This document shows, one piece after another, positions 47,342 to 56,589 of a DNA stretch of 64,000 nt. How positions within the stretch are numbered: position 1 is the stretch's first letter; each line of letters opens with the position of its first letter. The DNA lies in assembly GCA_025667525.1 (NCBI GenBank), contig CM046878.1, positions 100,827,237 to 100,891,236 of the forward strand. The letters run 5' to 3'. Both the position numbers and the translations under genes were made by a program. Under the pieces are notes generated by a model. It ran no database searches. It was not told the DNA's origin and worked only from the letters and a program-made list of their open reading frames with translations. The stretch comes from Glebionis coronaria (taxonomy: Eukaryota > Streptophyta > Magnoliopsida > Asterales > Asteraceae).

Positions 47342-49500
47342 TAAGGGAGGTCACACCATTTTACAAAATCTTAAACCTAGCATCTATGCTTGAGTCTTCG
47401 ATCTTGTTCTTGTGAATATGCTTGATATGATCTTTGACTTTAGTCTTGAGCATGTTTCCTTGCCTTGACCTTGTGCATTCATCACTTGTGAAATTTGCCT
47501 CTTCGTGACTTCATGTTCCACATACTTATACCTTTAAATTCTTGAAAGCTTCAGAGTTTAATACAGCGGAAGACTTGACCTTCAGACTTTCTTGAATTTG
47601 TTGAAGTACTAAGTGTATGTAGTACAAGCATGTGGTGACGACTTCTTTTGGATTGTATACCGCATTGCCACCTTCTTGTTACGCTGCATAAGACAGTTAG
47701 CAACAAACCATATACACGGATGAAATGGCCTTGAACATTTCATTCTAATTCGGTAGCATTTTACCTCCGGTCGGTGAAGACCGTTGGACGATATTAAATA
47801 TCGTACTTGTGGCAGGTAGTTTCAATTAAGAACCTCCTTGACAAGATTTCGCGGGTAAACCCGTTCTCTTTACTCGACCGTCCAAAGCTGACTGCGAACG
47901 TAAAGAGTGAATCATTTGGATAATATTATCCGCATGATTTGAAGCCATCAATTCATGTTCCTGGAACAAGTGAAATTCAATTAAGAACCGCACCATCGTT
48001 GCTTTCCAGTTGTCACTAGCTTGATTCATATAGAATCTTGCAAGTTACCTACCAAGTGCTGTTTGATGTTAACACTAGAAGGATTTCCACTCGTCACTGT
48101 GATCAATAAATAGTCACTCTGAATGTTCTGGCAAGATCATATGATAATGCGTAGAGGCCTGGAACGTGTTTAAATTCATTTAAGAATTAAACCACTGTTG
48201 CTTTCCAGTTATCACAAGTTTGATTCATAAAGAATCGCACAAGCACCTACCATGAGCTTTTTGATATTCGCTCAAGAAGGATTTCCATCTTCATTGTAAA
48301 TACTTTCGTATTACTCGGATGTTCAGGCAAGATCATGAAGATTTTGCGTAGGACTCTTAAGACTTTCTTACTTTTCACAGTGTGTGAAGAAGCAAGTAAA
48401 TATGAAAGTGTGTCCTAATGAGATATTTGATGATCTCAAATGGCTCTAGACTCGATCGTGCATTTTGGATTTTCAGTGATCGGAGGCTGGAGAGGAGTGC
48501 CACCTTTTCAATATCAATTTATTCGGAGTGAATAAACCAGTAGATAATGTGTTGATCTCCGTGTGATTAAAACAAATACCTTTTGAGAGATATTTGAGTT
48601 AGCTGGGAAGGGTTGTGCATTGCATCACTGGGTCCATGATGTCTTTCTTCAATACCGAGAATCATTAGCAAAAATGACCTCAATAGCATATGTATTGACC
48701 CGGTTTCTGCCTAAAGTTGTAAGGAGGGCTTCTTTCTTTACACCCTTTATCTTTACAATTCTTTTTCATTCTTCAACCCCTTCAATGCTTACCAATACGT
48801 CATCACTAGCACCTTGTTGTGATTGTTCCAGTGCTAGCTTAAGTACTTGGTCGGCATTCAGCTACGTTCACATTCTTTCTCCATCTTTCCTAGGACTTCT
48901 AATTCTATCTAAGGAATTGTCCTTGGGAAGATTCCTCCGGTTCTAGAGAAATCATTGGACTTTAACCTATCCTACCATCCTTATGTCACCACAATCTTCA
49001 TCGTCGTGAAATAATTGGGTTGCGGGTAAGTATAAATCACCATGAAATCCATTTTGAAGTGCAAATCCATTTTGCTCCCCCTTAACATATGCTACGATAT
49101 TCGAAAACATTTCGCACATGTCGGGATGAGCTAACACGTTAAGTCAAACCATTTATGATTGATCATATCCCATATTAAATCACATTTTCTCCCCCATATT
49201 AAAAATATTAACCCAATCGATGTTTTTAATATCAATTGATTTAATAGCATTTTAAGAAAATTTGGGAAGAAAAATGCAAATCCAATTATCTTCATGATTT
49301 TAACAAGCTCCCCCTCAAATTAATGAGGGTGTACTTGAAACGTAAATTAAATACCTTTTAAACACAAGTGTAAGGTATTTATTACGTGCAAAGATCAGAT
49401 ATAATAATGAATTCACAAGATTAGCAATGTACGAGGTTGGACCTGAATAATGGAGAACAGCATATGAAAGAAGCACATGGTTCTTGTTCACGAATGTTGG
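47342..49500 (-). other. Element C 3' non-coding region
   Basis: No supported gene. A roughly 195-bp tandem duplication is seen at about 47965-48350 (both units hold GTTGCTTTCCAGTT, GAAGGATTTCCA and GGCAAGATCAT). The plus-strand 108-codon frame at 48620-48946 has no recognisable domain and I do not call it. Confidence 0.6.
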
Positions 49501-49511
49501 TCACCTCGTCA

Positions 49512-49760
49512 CGTCCCCGAGAAAATTAATTCCCGTTGTTGAGTCAAAGCTTTCCGGTGAAATGCTTGACTTGATTATGAAAAGCGGGTTGCTATCTGAA
49601 ATAATAGCAAACCATTTTGAGCATGTTTTAAAAGTTTGAACTTCTGCTCGAACTTTATTTACAACCCCGTGTCATTATTGAATGGCATTTCTAGGTTCGT
49701 AAATATTATCGATTCCAGAAGACATGCTCTTTTTATCAAAAACATTTTTGAACACACAAT
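49512..49760 (-). repeat. Repeat X, copy 1 (element C)
   Basis: Related over about 250 bp to 54859-55100 in the same orientation: CGAGAAAATTAATTCCCGTT, a GCGGGTTGC / CCGGGTTGC block, CCGTGTCA.TATTG, and CGTAAATATTA.CG. The two copies flank the 736-aa frame. Confidence 0.75.
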
Positions 49761-49859
49761 TTTGAAAGATTTAGAAAAACCTTTTGAGAAATTCTCGAAA
49801 AATTGTGTTCAATGTTTTGAAAATCAAGTACTTGAGCTTAAGATGTTGAATATCTTATA

Positions 49860-50390
49860 AAACGAGCTCAAGTCCGAGAAGTTGTAAACTTCCCGTTGTT
49901 AAGGATAAGTTTATCATCGGCGATAAACTTTCCTTTTATCTGAAGAACGAGTCCTAAGCTGACATTTACTTAGAAGTCGTGTTCATGAGCTTGAAAACTT
50001 TGACTGTTTTAACGAAAAGCTCATGACCGAGAAAGGTTAATTTCTCGTTATGAAGAAAAGTTCTCTTATTTAAAAGATACACTTTCCTTTCTGAGCTTAA
50101 AACTTCGAATGTTTTAAGACAAGCTCATGACCGAGAAAACTGAATTTCTCGTTATGAGGATAAGTTTATCATTAATAATAAACTTTCCTTTATTTGAGGT
50201 TCGAGTTACAGTCTGACATTTAACTGTAAGTCATTGTGCATGAGCCTAAAAACTTTGAATGTTTTCGATATAAGCTCATGCCCGAGAAAAATTAATTTCT
50301 CGTTGTAAGGATAAGTTTATCATCGGCGATAAACTTTCCTGTCTTTTGAGAGCGAGTTACAGTCTGTTATGTGACTGTAAGTCCTTTGAG
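49860..50390. repeat. Degenerate tandem array of hairpins downstream of the 736-aa frame
   Basis: About four units of 100-170 bp share GAGCTCAAG / AAGCTCATG, CCGAGAAA...TTTCTCGTT and GGATAAGTTTATC...GATAAACTTTCC. Perfect stems include AAGTTTATC/GATAAACTT at 49907-49930 and 50313-50336, CGAGAAA/TTTCTCG at 50283-50302 and TTACAGTC/GACTGTAA at 50357-50380. Confidence 0.8.
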
Positions 50391-50394
50391 CAGC

Positions 50395-52605
50395 TTAACC
50401 ATGAATCCCCTGAGACATTTGTTTCTCTGATATCTGCTTCTTCAGCAACCAAACTCTAAGAGTGTCCTTAGTTGAACGGTACACAACGATTGGACCGCTT
50501 CGTTCTTTTGGAACATCAACTTTGGTACCTGTATTCTCATTAGGAGTTTGTATACTTTTGCATGGGTTAGAGATATCTATTTTTGAAGCACGTGGGGGTT
50601 CACAGTTGGCTTTACTTGTGTCAGAGGTGGCCTGAGGGGATGATTCACTTGTCTTATTTGGCAAACGTTTCCTTTTATAGAAAATCTTAAGTTCAGGCTT
50701 AAATGATGTATCATCCTTTGCAATTTCCTCCCTAGTAGTCTTCGTAGAATCAGAGACTATCCTAGTTAAAGGGCACTCGTTTCCTAGAGGAGTAAAAGTT
50801 CTACCAGTGGGGCGCCAAACTTTACCAAAGGGTTTGATTTTAGCTATCCACTGGGACTTAATTCGAGCACGGGAGTTCACCTCATCAAGTAATTTCTTGA
50901 CACAAGCATCATGATTTGCCGTAAAGACACATTTTCTACATGTTTTACACGTAGCATATTTAATGTCCGAGTAAGATCTAGAATCCCTAGATGATTGATT
51001 GATGCTCCTAGGATTGGACATGCTACGGTTAGCAGTGTTGGGTAATCTAGAGGGCATCTGACTAGGTTGGACATTGCTATCTCTTGCATGTGTCTTTTGC
51101 TTAGCTTCCCCAAGACCAGATTTATGGAAAACGTCATTTGAACTAGTTCTAGACGTGGTCTTGGTATTTTTAGGGAAACTAGAGGCAATCATATGATTTG
51201 GTCTTGCTAAAGCTGGAGTGATCACATTGGGCCTAGTAGCTGGAGTGTCTGGTCTAGAAAGATGAACCAAATCAACTTGGGAGGCAAACCGCGGTCTCGA
51301 GGATTGTGGTCGCTCGGATCTAAATGCAGTATGTTGTCTGACAGTCGGTTGTCTGACGAACTGATTTGTAGGCGGTTTCCCCAAGATTGATGGTTTTTCA
51401 AGCTTAGTGTCCACACTAGGTCCTCTATTTTTCCTTAACTCGTTTTTCAACGCGGCTATAGCAAAGACCTTTTCCTGTACTTGGGCTTTTAAATTCTCAT
51501 TCTCTTTGAGCACGTTATCTTGGGATGCCAACTTAGATTCAAGCAGTTGAATTTGTTTCAAAAAATTATCCTTTTCAGCTTTAGAATCTAAAACAGTTTG
51601 ATCCAATTTTCTTTCAAGAACAACGTTTGATTTTTCAAGTTTTTCAAAGTATGTTTCAAATTTGACCGTTTTCTTAGAAAATTCAAGTTTGGCATCCTCA
51701 AGATCTTTTGATTGCCGAGCTACGATCGTTTCGAGCTCTTTAATCTTGGAATCAGCAGCAGACAATGAAGCAGTTATAATACAATTTTCATGATGAACTA
51801 TAGCATTCTGAACAATCTCTCCCCCATTATGACTTACATCGGATGAATCAGAAGTGGTATTGCTATCACTCGTTTCCATCCCATGTTTGTCATAATTAGG
51901 TTCAGAATTCTCAATATGCGGCATATCATCAGCATATACATCATAAACCACATTACATTGTACCATGTTTGCAGGCTCTGCGTCATAAATGGGTAAGGTG
52001 TCATCAAGAGAAATCTCGTGAACATTCCCTGACGTACCACTGGTATCATGTTGTGCTCCTGATTCCGTGCTCTTGCCATCTTTAGGCTCCAAGTTTTCAA
52101 CCGTATGACCATTCTCCTCTTGCATCTGCGGCATTGATTCTTGTACTCCATTATCATACGTTTGCTGAAGTCGAGATCTTTCATAAATCGAAGACGAGAC
52201 CGAAGTCATGAGTTTCAATATTGTATCACGAAAAACTCGAAGCTCGGTATGCGTATCTCGAAGAAATGATTGGCAAAGCATCGAACTTTCAGACTTGATG
52301 ATATTAAATTGGAGGAAAGGCGTGAGGTGTGTCACAAGAGCCTTATATGCAAGTACCGATGCAGAGTGATTAAAGTTGTCACGGTTGAGTTGCTCTGCTA
52401 GTTCGGTCAAAGTGGTGAAAATTGAATCGATGAATATATGACGATCTTGTCCAAAGATTGTCACAAATTCACTCCCTCCTTGAAGCCGAGAAAGAGTAAC
52501 TAGATGATATTGAAGCATTTGAAATGAATTTATACCACTTGCTCGAGCTTTGGCTTGTATTCGATGCAAATCTCCCTCTTTAAGTGTTGATTTTAACGAT
52601 TCCAT
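50395..52605 (-). CDS. Coiled-coil protein of SIRE-type copia element C
   Basis: The product is 736 aa from an ATG (52605). A helical N-terminal domain (about 1-150) is followed by an acidic S/T-rich linker and a long coiled coil (about 285-390, with IKELETIVARQSKDLEDA). A basic R/S/P-rich region comes next, then a Cys/His cluster (CKTCRKC...HDAC, about 553-567) and a WRPTGRTF...NECPLTRI motif near 595-615. The last motif and Cys cluster resemble the segment between Gag and the integrase zinc domain in daisy-family copia polyproteins (from memory). Here the frame lies downstream of RT-RNase H, the place where SIRE elements carry an envelope-like frame. It may be a relocated Gag-side module. 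No transmembrane segment was noticed. The frame is fully open. Confidence 0.75.
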   Translation of the reverse strand: MESLKSTLKEGDLHRIQAKARASGINSFQMLQYHLVTLSRLQGGSEFVTIFGQDRHIFIDSIFTTLTELAEQLNRDNFNHSASVLAYKALVTHLTPFLQFNIIKSESSMLCQSFLRDTHTELRVFRDTILKLMTSVSSSIYERSRLQQTYDNGVQESMPQMQEENGHTVENLEPKDGKSTESGAQHDTSGTSGNVHEISLDDTLPIYDAEPANMVQCNVVYDVYADDMPHIENSEPNYDKHGMETSDSNTTSDSSDVSHNGGEIVQNAIVHHENCIITASLSAADSKIKELETIVARQSKDLEDAKLEFSKKTVKFETYFEKLEKSNVVLERKLDQTVLDSKAEKDNFLKQIQLLESKLASQDNVLKENENLKAQVQEKVFAIAALKNELRKNRGPSVDTKLEKPSILGKPPTNQFVRQPTVRQHTAFRSERPQSSRPRFASQVDLVHLSRPDTPATRPNVITPALARPNHMIASSFPKNTKTTSRTSSNDVFHKSGLGEAKQKTHARDSNVQPSQMPSRLPNTANRSMSNPRSINQSSRDSRSYSDIKYATCKTCRKCVFTANHDACVKKLLDEVNSRARIKSQWIAKIKPFGKVWRPTGRTFTPLGNECPLTRIVSDSTKTTREEIAKDDTSFKPELKIFYKRKRLPNKTSESSPQATSDTSKANCEPPRASKIDISNPCKSIQTPNENTGTKVDVPKERSGPIVVYRSTKDTLRVWLLKKQISEKQMSQGIHG

Positions 52606-52888
52606 TGAAAATCGAGGAAAAATGATGTAGATGTAGTAGTTTGCAGGATTTTTACAATTCGATTCGGCTCAAAAGATGTTGTCGGCTCAAACGATGATGA
52701 ATTAAACCCGTTCAAAAATCCGTATTTGCTAAGTATAAATCCCGTCACTTTCACTCGTCAGTTTTGACTTCAAATCCGGCCAGAATAATGATTAACCCGA
52801 TAAATATTTTTTGACGTTAACTTAAAAGATACCCGCTTCAACCCGAGGAACCAAAGTCAAAAAACTAATTATACAAAATTATCTTTTA

Positions 52889-52924
<36 letters not shown>

Positions 52925-54584
52925 CACTTTAAAATTTATAACTTTAAAAAGTGAGCTTAAAAATAATGTAACTAAAAAGAGAAATTCCAATACTCAAAAC
53001 AATTGAAAGCAGTCAACCTAAAACCGTGTCCCAATCCAATACACGTGGCCCAATCCAAGAGAATCCACCGCCCCACTTGTGTTTCTTGTTTAATCCGCCT
53101 ATTAATTTCTCTCTCTCCTCAAAAGTTACACACTTTGCTTCTCTTAAAAACAAAACCAGAACTTACAAACCTAATCTATCTGCTCTTGTTATGTCCGCCT
53201 CCTCTCTTCAAATCCTCCATCAGCTTTTTCTCCGCCCCCCATAACATAGCAAAATCCCAGACGTAGCCTCTATTTTCTTTATCTTCACCGATTCACCCAA
53301 ATCCACTCAATCACAATCTTCAATTATCAATCAAACAAGAAGAAACAGAGGGTTTTTCTGGCTTCAAGATCCAATAAAGGGTCTCGGGTAGGTGTTTAAT
53401 TGTTCTGTTGAGTCCCTCTCTTCATCTGTAGCGTCATTCTGTGAAGAGTCTTGGATCAATGATCTTTTTGAATAAAAGTGAGATCTTGAATATTGTGAAG
53501 TGTTGATAGACAGACGTGGTGAGTTTGTTTTGGGAGTGAGTCGAGTGAGTGGGTGAGGGTACTTGGGTTTTGATGGGTTGTTTGAGTCGGGACTGTTAAG
53601 TCGAGGGGGGTTGTGAGGGGGGAGTTTGTGTTTGGGTCAGTTGTCGAGAGAATGAGGGTGGGTGGGTTGAACGAGAGGGTTGTCGAGTTTTGGGTGAAGA
53701 TGGTGTGATAGTCCTGTTAGTTTGGGTTGGGGAGGGGTTTGAGTGTTCGAGAGAGTGAGGTTGGGTAGGTGTCGAGAGGTCTTTGGGTTGTTTGTTTTGA
53801 GTCGGTCGAGGGATGAGAGTCAAGGTTTTGGTCTCGGTTTGTCGAGAGTTTGAGGGGTTTTTGAGTCTTGGTTTTTGGTCTGTTTAGATGTCGAGAGAGT
53901 GAGAAACGAGAGATTAAGTTGTTGGTTTGTCGAGAGGTTTTTGTTTGGGGTGAGGGGTTCGAGTAGTGTGGGGGTGTTAGAGTGAGTGAGTCGAATGTTT
54001 TTGAGTCGAGAGATGGTGAGGCTTTGTGAGGGTGTCGAGGTGATGGTGTGTCGAGTGGGTCTTTCGAGGGTTTGTAGGGTGTAGACGAGGGAATGTTTGG
54101 GGTTGTGTTGAAAGCGAGGGTGAGAGTGTTTTGGTGAGGATTGAGTCGAGAGAGGGAGTCGAAAGATTGTTTTTAAAGCCTATTCGGAAGTTTTTCTATT
54201 CGGAAGATTTTTTCTATTCGGAAGTTTTTTCCTATTCGGAAGTTTTGGTCTATTCGGAAGTTTTTTCCTATGCGGAACTTTTGTGTCATGCGGAACTTTG
54301 TATCATGCGGAACTTTGTGTCATGCGGAACTTTTTGTCAATTCGGAAAAAAATGTGTCTATTCGGAAAATATGAGTCAATGCGGAAAGTTTTGTTGATTC
54401 GGAAAGTATGTCTATTCGGAAAAAACGACCATTCGGAAAAATACGTCTATTCTGAAAGTAAGCCTACTCGGAAAGTTGAATCGCAGGAACAGAAAACTCA
54501 AAAACTTATAGAACGAATGGACTCATGGACTGTTTGACAATTTTTGGACTATTTGGATTGGACACATGGACTGTTTTGACCAAG
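52606..54584. other. Low-complexity spacer of element C between pol and the 736-aa frame
   Basis: Contains a 32-A run (52891-52922), a pyrimidine-rich stretch like a plant promoter or 5' leader (53000-53350), a G/T-rich strand-biased stretch with many GTCGAG(AG) units (53400-54170) and the CGGAA repeat array (54178-54477). No gene supported on either strand. Confidence 0.6.
54178..54477 (+). repeat. CGGAA tandem array, about 17 units of 16-20 bp
   Basis: Units of the form TATTCGGAAGTTTTTTCC, drifting to ATGCGGAACTTTGTGTC and then TATTCGGAAAAATA. With the common 18-bp unit one frame reads a YSEVFS-like six-residue repeat, but it breaks as unit length changes. Confidence 0.85.
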
Positions 54585-54623
<39 letters not shown>

Positions 54624-54719
54624 AAAAAGAAATAAAAAAAAAAAAAAAAAATATAAAAAAAAAAAAAAAATAAAAAAATAAAATAATATAAAAAAAAAAA
54701 AAATATAAAAAAAAATTAA

Positions 54720-54754
<35 letters not shown>
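54585..54754 (+). repeat. A-rich tract (170 bp)
   Basis: Nearly pure A on the plus strand with scattered T and G. On the strand of element C it is a T-rich tract. Confidence 0.9.
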
Positions 54755-54756
<2 letters not shown>

Positions 54757-54858
54757 TTTCTCTTATTTTAACAAATTAATGCACTGAGACGTACACAAAT
54801 TCGTGTCAGACCAAGTTATAAAGTAAACTTGATCCCTTTGCATGATTTGGCTTGTAAA

Positions 54859-55100
54859 TCACGCCCGAGAAAATTAATTCCCGTTCTGAGCCAACGTTTT
54901 CCAAGGAAATACGTGACTTTAATATGAAAACCGGGTTGCAGTCTGAAATAACTACAAGCCATAATGGGCATGTTTTCAAAAAATGTACAACTTTTATACG
55001 GACTCTATTTATGGCACCGTGTCAATATTGATCGACATTTCTAAGGCCGTAAATATTACCGTACTAAAAGACATGCCCGTTTTAAAACGAAAAATATTTT
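54859..55100 (-). repeat. Repeat X, copy 2 (element C)
   Basis: Diverged direct copy of 49512-49760, just downstream (minus strand) of RT-RNase H. Confidence 0.75.
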
Positions 55101-55266
55101 TGGTTTTTCTTGGTTTTATATTTTTTATGGTTTTTGTTGGATTTATATTTTTTATGGTTTTTCTTGGTTTTATATTTTTTTTTTTTGTATTTTCTTTTTG
55201 TGGTTTATATATTTACGATAATATACATGATCACAACCAAAGGATACTCTGAATAGTTTACCACGA

Positions 55267-56589
55267 CTATTCAGCTGATTCTTCTGCCAACTCTTTGAGA
55301 GTCGCTGGAGTGAATGATTTCATGCCAAGCTTGTCGATCAAAAACTCGATTCGTCCTCGATCTAAGGCTTTGGTGAACATATCCGCCAGCTGGTACTCAG
55401 TAGTGACAAAATACAGCTCGATCACTCCGTTCTCCACCTGCTCTTTGATGAAATGGTAGCGAATGTCTATGTGCTTGGCCCGGGAGTGTTGAACATAGTT
55501 GCAGCAAAGGGCAATGGCGCTCTTGTTGTCACAATACATCGGAATTTTGTTAAATCCAAGACCGTAGTCAGTTAATTGTGATCTCATCCAAAGGACTTGA
55601 GCACAACAACCGGACATGGCGATGTATTCAGCCTCCGTGCTAGAAATTGCAGCGCTTTTCTGCCTTTTTGAAGACCAACTGATCAATCTATCTCCTAAGA
55701 GTTGCACAGATCCAGAAGTGCTACGCCTCGTATCTTGACATCCAGCATGATCGGCATCTGCGTATGATATTAAAGCAATCGAGGAATCTTTCGGATACCA
55801 TAGACCACGATGAAGTGTTCCTTTTAGATACCGAAAGATCCTTTTCACAACATGTAAGTGCTTTTCGGTAGGCCGAGCCTGATACCGGGCACACATGCAT
55901 ACAGCAAATTGCAAATCAGGCCTGCTAGCAGTCAGATAGAGAAGGGTGCCAATCATTCCACGGTAAAGTTTCGGATCGACAATAATCCCATCCCTATCTT
56001 CATCTAACTTGGTTTTCTCAACCATTGGAGTGTCTACGGGGTCACAATTCTCAAAGTTATATTTCTTAAGTGATTCTAGAGCATATTTGGATTGATTTAT
56101 AAAGATGCCTCTGGGATTCTGAGAAATCTGTAATCCTAAGAAAAATGATATTTTTCCCATCATCGACATCTGAAAGCGTGTGGACATTATCTTCTCAAAT
56201 TGTTTAGACAATTCTATGTTAGTGGCAGCAAAAATTATATCATCAACATAAATTTGTACCAGAAGCATGTCGTTGCCGTCCTTGAGAGTGAATAGAGTGG
56301 GGTCCACTTTGCCTTTGGAGAAGCCTTCCGACATGAGATATGTTGACAGGAGATCATACCACGCGCGTGGAGCTTGTTTCAACCCATAGAGAGCCTTCTT
56401 AAGCTTGTACACATGGTTAGGAGACTCCGTACTCACGAACCCATCCGGTTGACTAACATAAACCTCTTCCCTTAGTTCACCGTTCAAAAATGCCGTCTTC
56501 ACATCCATTTGATAGACGATCATGTTCATATGAGCAGCAAACGCAAGGAATAGTCTAATCGCCTCCAATCTAGCCACAGGAGCAAAAGG
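55267..56589 (-). CDS. pol: Copia reverse transcriptase-RNase H, 5'-truncated (element C)
   Basis: The open frame has 436 codons from the first Met (56577) and reads back to the joint at about 56589, where FAPVAR of the RT start is still seen. From that Met: [10 protein letters not shown] with catalytic Asp about 25, [14 protein letters not shown] at 110-113, then RNase H with [26 protein letters not shown] and the C-terminal [12 protein letters not shown] and LADMFTKAL motifs, as in Ty1/copia of the SIRE lineage. It stops at 55267. Integrase, protease and gag are absent. No internal stop is seen, so truncation is recent or the copy integrated already truncated. Without a start or promoter it is not expected to work. 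Confidence 0.9.
   Translation of the reverse strand, partial: PFAPVARLEAIRLFLAFAAHMNMIVYQMDVKTAFLNGELREEVYVSQPDGFVSTESPNHVYKLKKALYGLKQAPRAWYDLLSTYLMSEGFSKGKVDPTLFTLKDGNDMLLVQIYVDDIIFAATNIELSKQFEKIMSTRFQMSMMGKISFFLGLQISQNPRGIFINQSKYALESLKKYNFENCDPVDTPMVEKTKLDEDRDGIIVDPKLYRGMIGTLLYLTASRPDLQFAVCMCARYQARPTEKHLHVVKRIFRYLKGTLHRGLWYPKDSSIALISYADADHAGCQDTRRSTSGSVQLLGDRLISWSSKRQKSAAISSTEAEYIAMSGCCAQVLWMRSQLTDYGLGFNKIPMYCDNKSAIALCCNYVQHSRAKHIDIRYHFIKEQVENGVIELYFVTTEYQLADMFTKALDRGRIEFLIDKLGMKSFTPATLKELAEESAE

Larger units (their letters stand above)
46890..56589 (-). mobile_element. Element C: 5'-truncated SIRE-type copia element inside pol of B
   Basis: On the minus strand: RT-RNase H, a spacer, a 736-aa coiled-coil frame, a long 3' non-coding region, PPT and 3' LTR ending exactly at the insertion point. 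The 5' LTR, gag, protease, integrase and the first part of RT are missing. The other end is a raw joint within RT, next to the uninterrupted continuation of pol of B. No full target duplication is visible; only AGG(T) is common to both joints. Confidence 0.85.

Noticed and set aside
53003..53266. Host gene exon starting near 53003
   Set aside because: Two frames are open by pyrimidine bias only; no domain, no splice pattern that I can support.
54983..55252. Small hydrophobic protein with F/V/M repeats
   Set aside because: Comes from a T-rich low-complexity tract next to repeat X, antisense to element C, with no start context.
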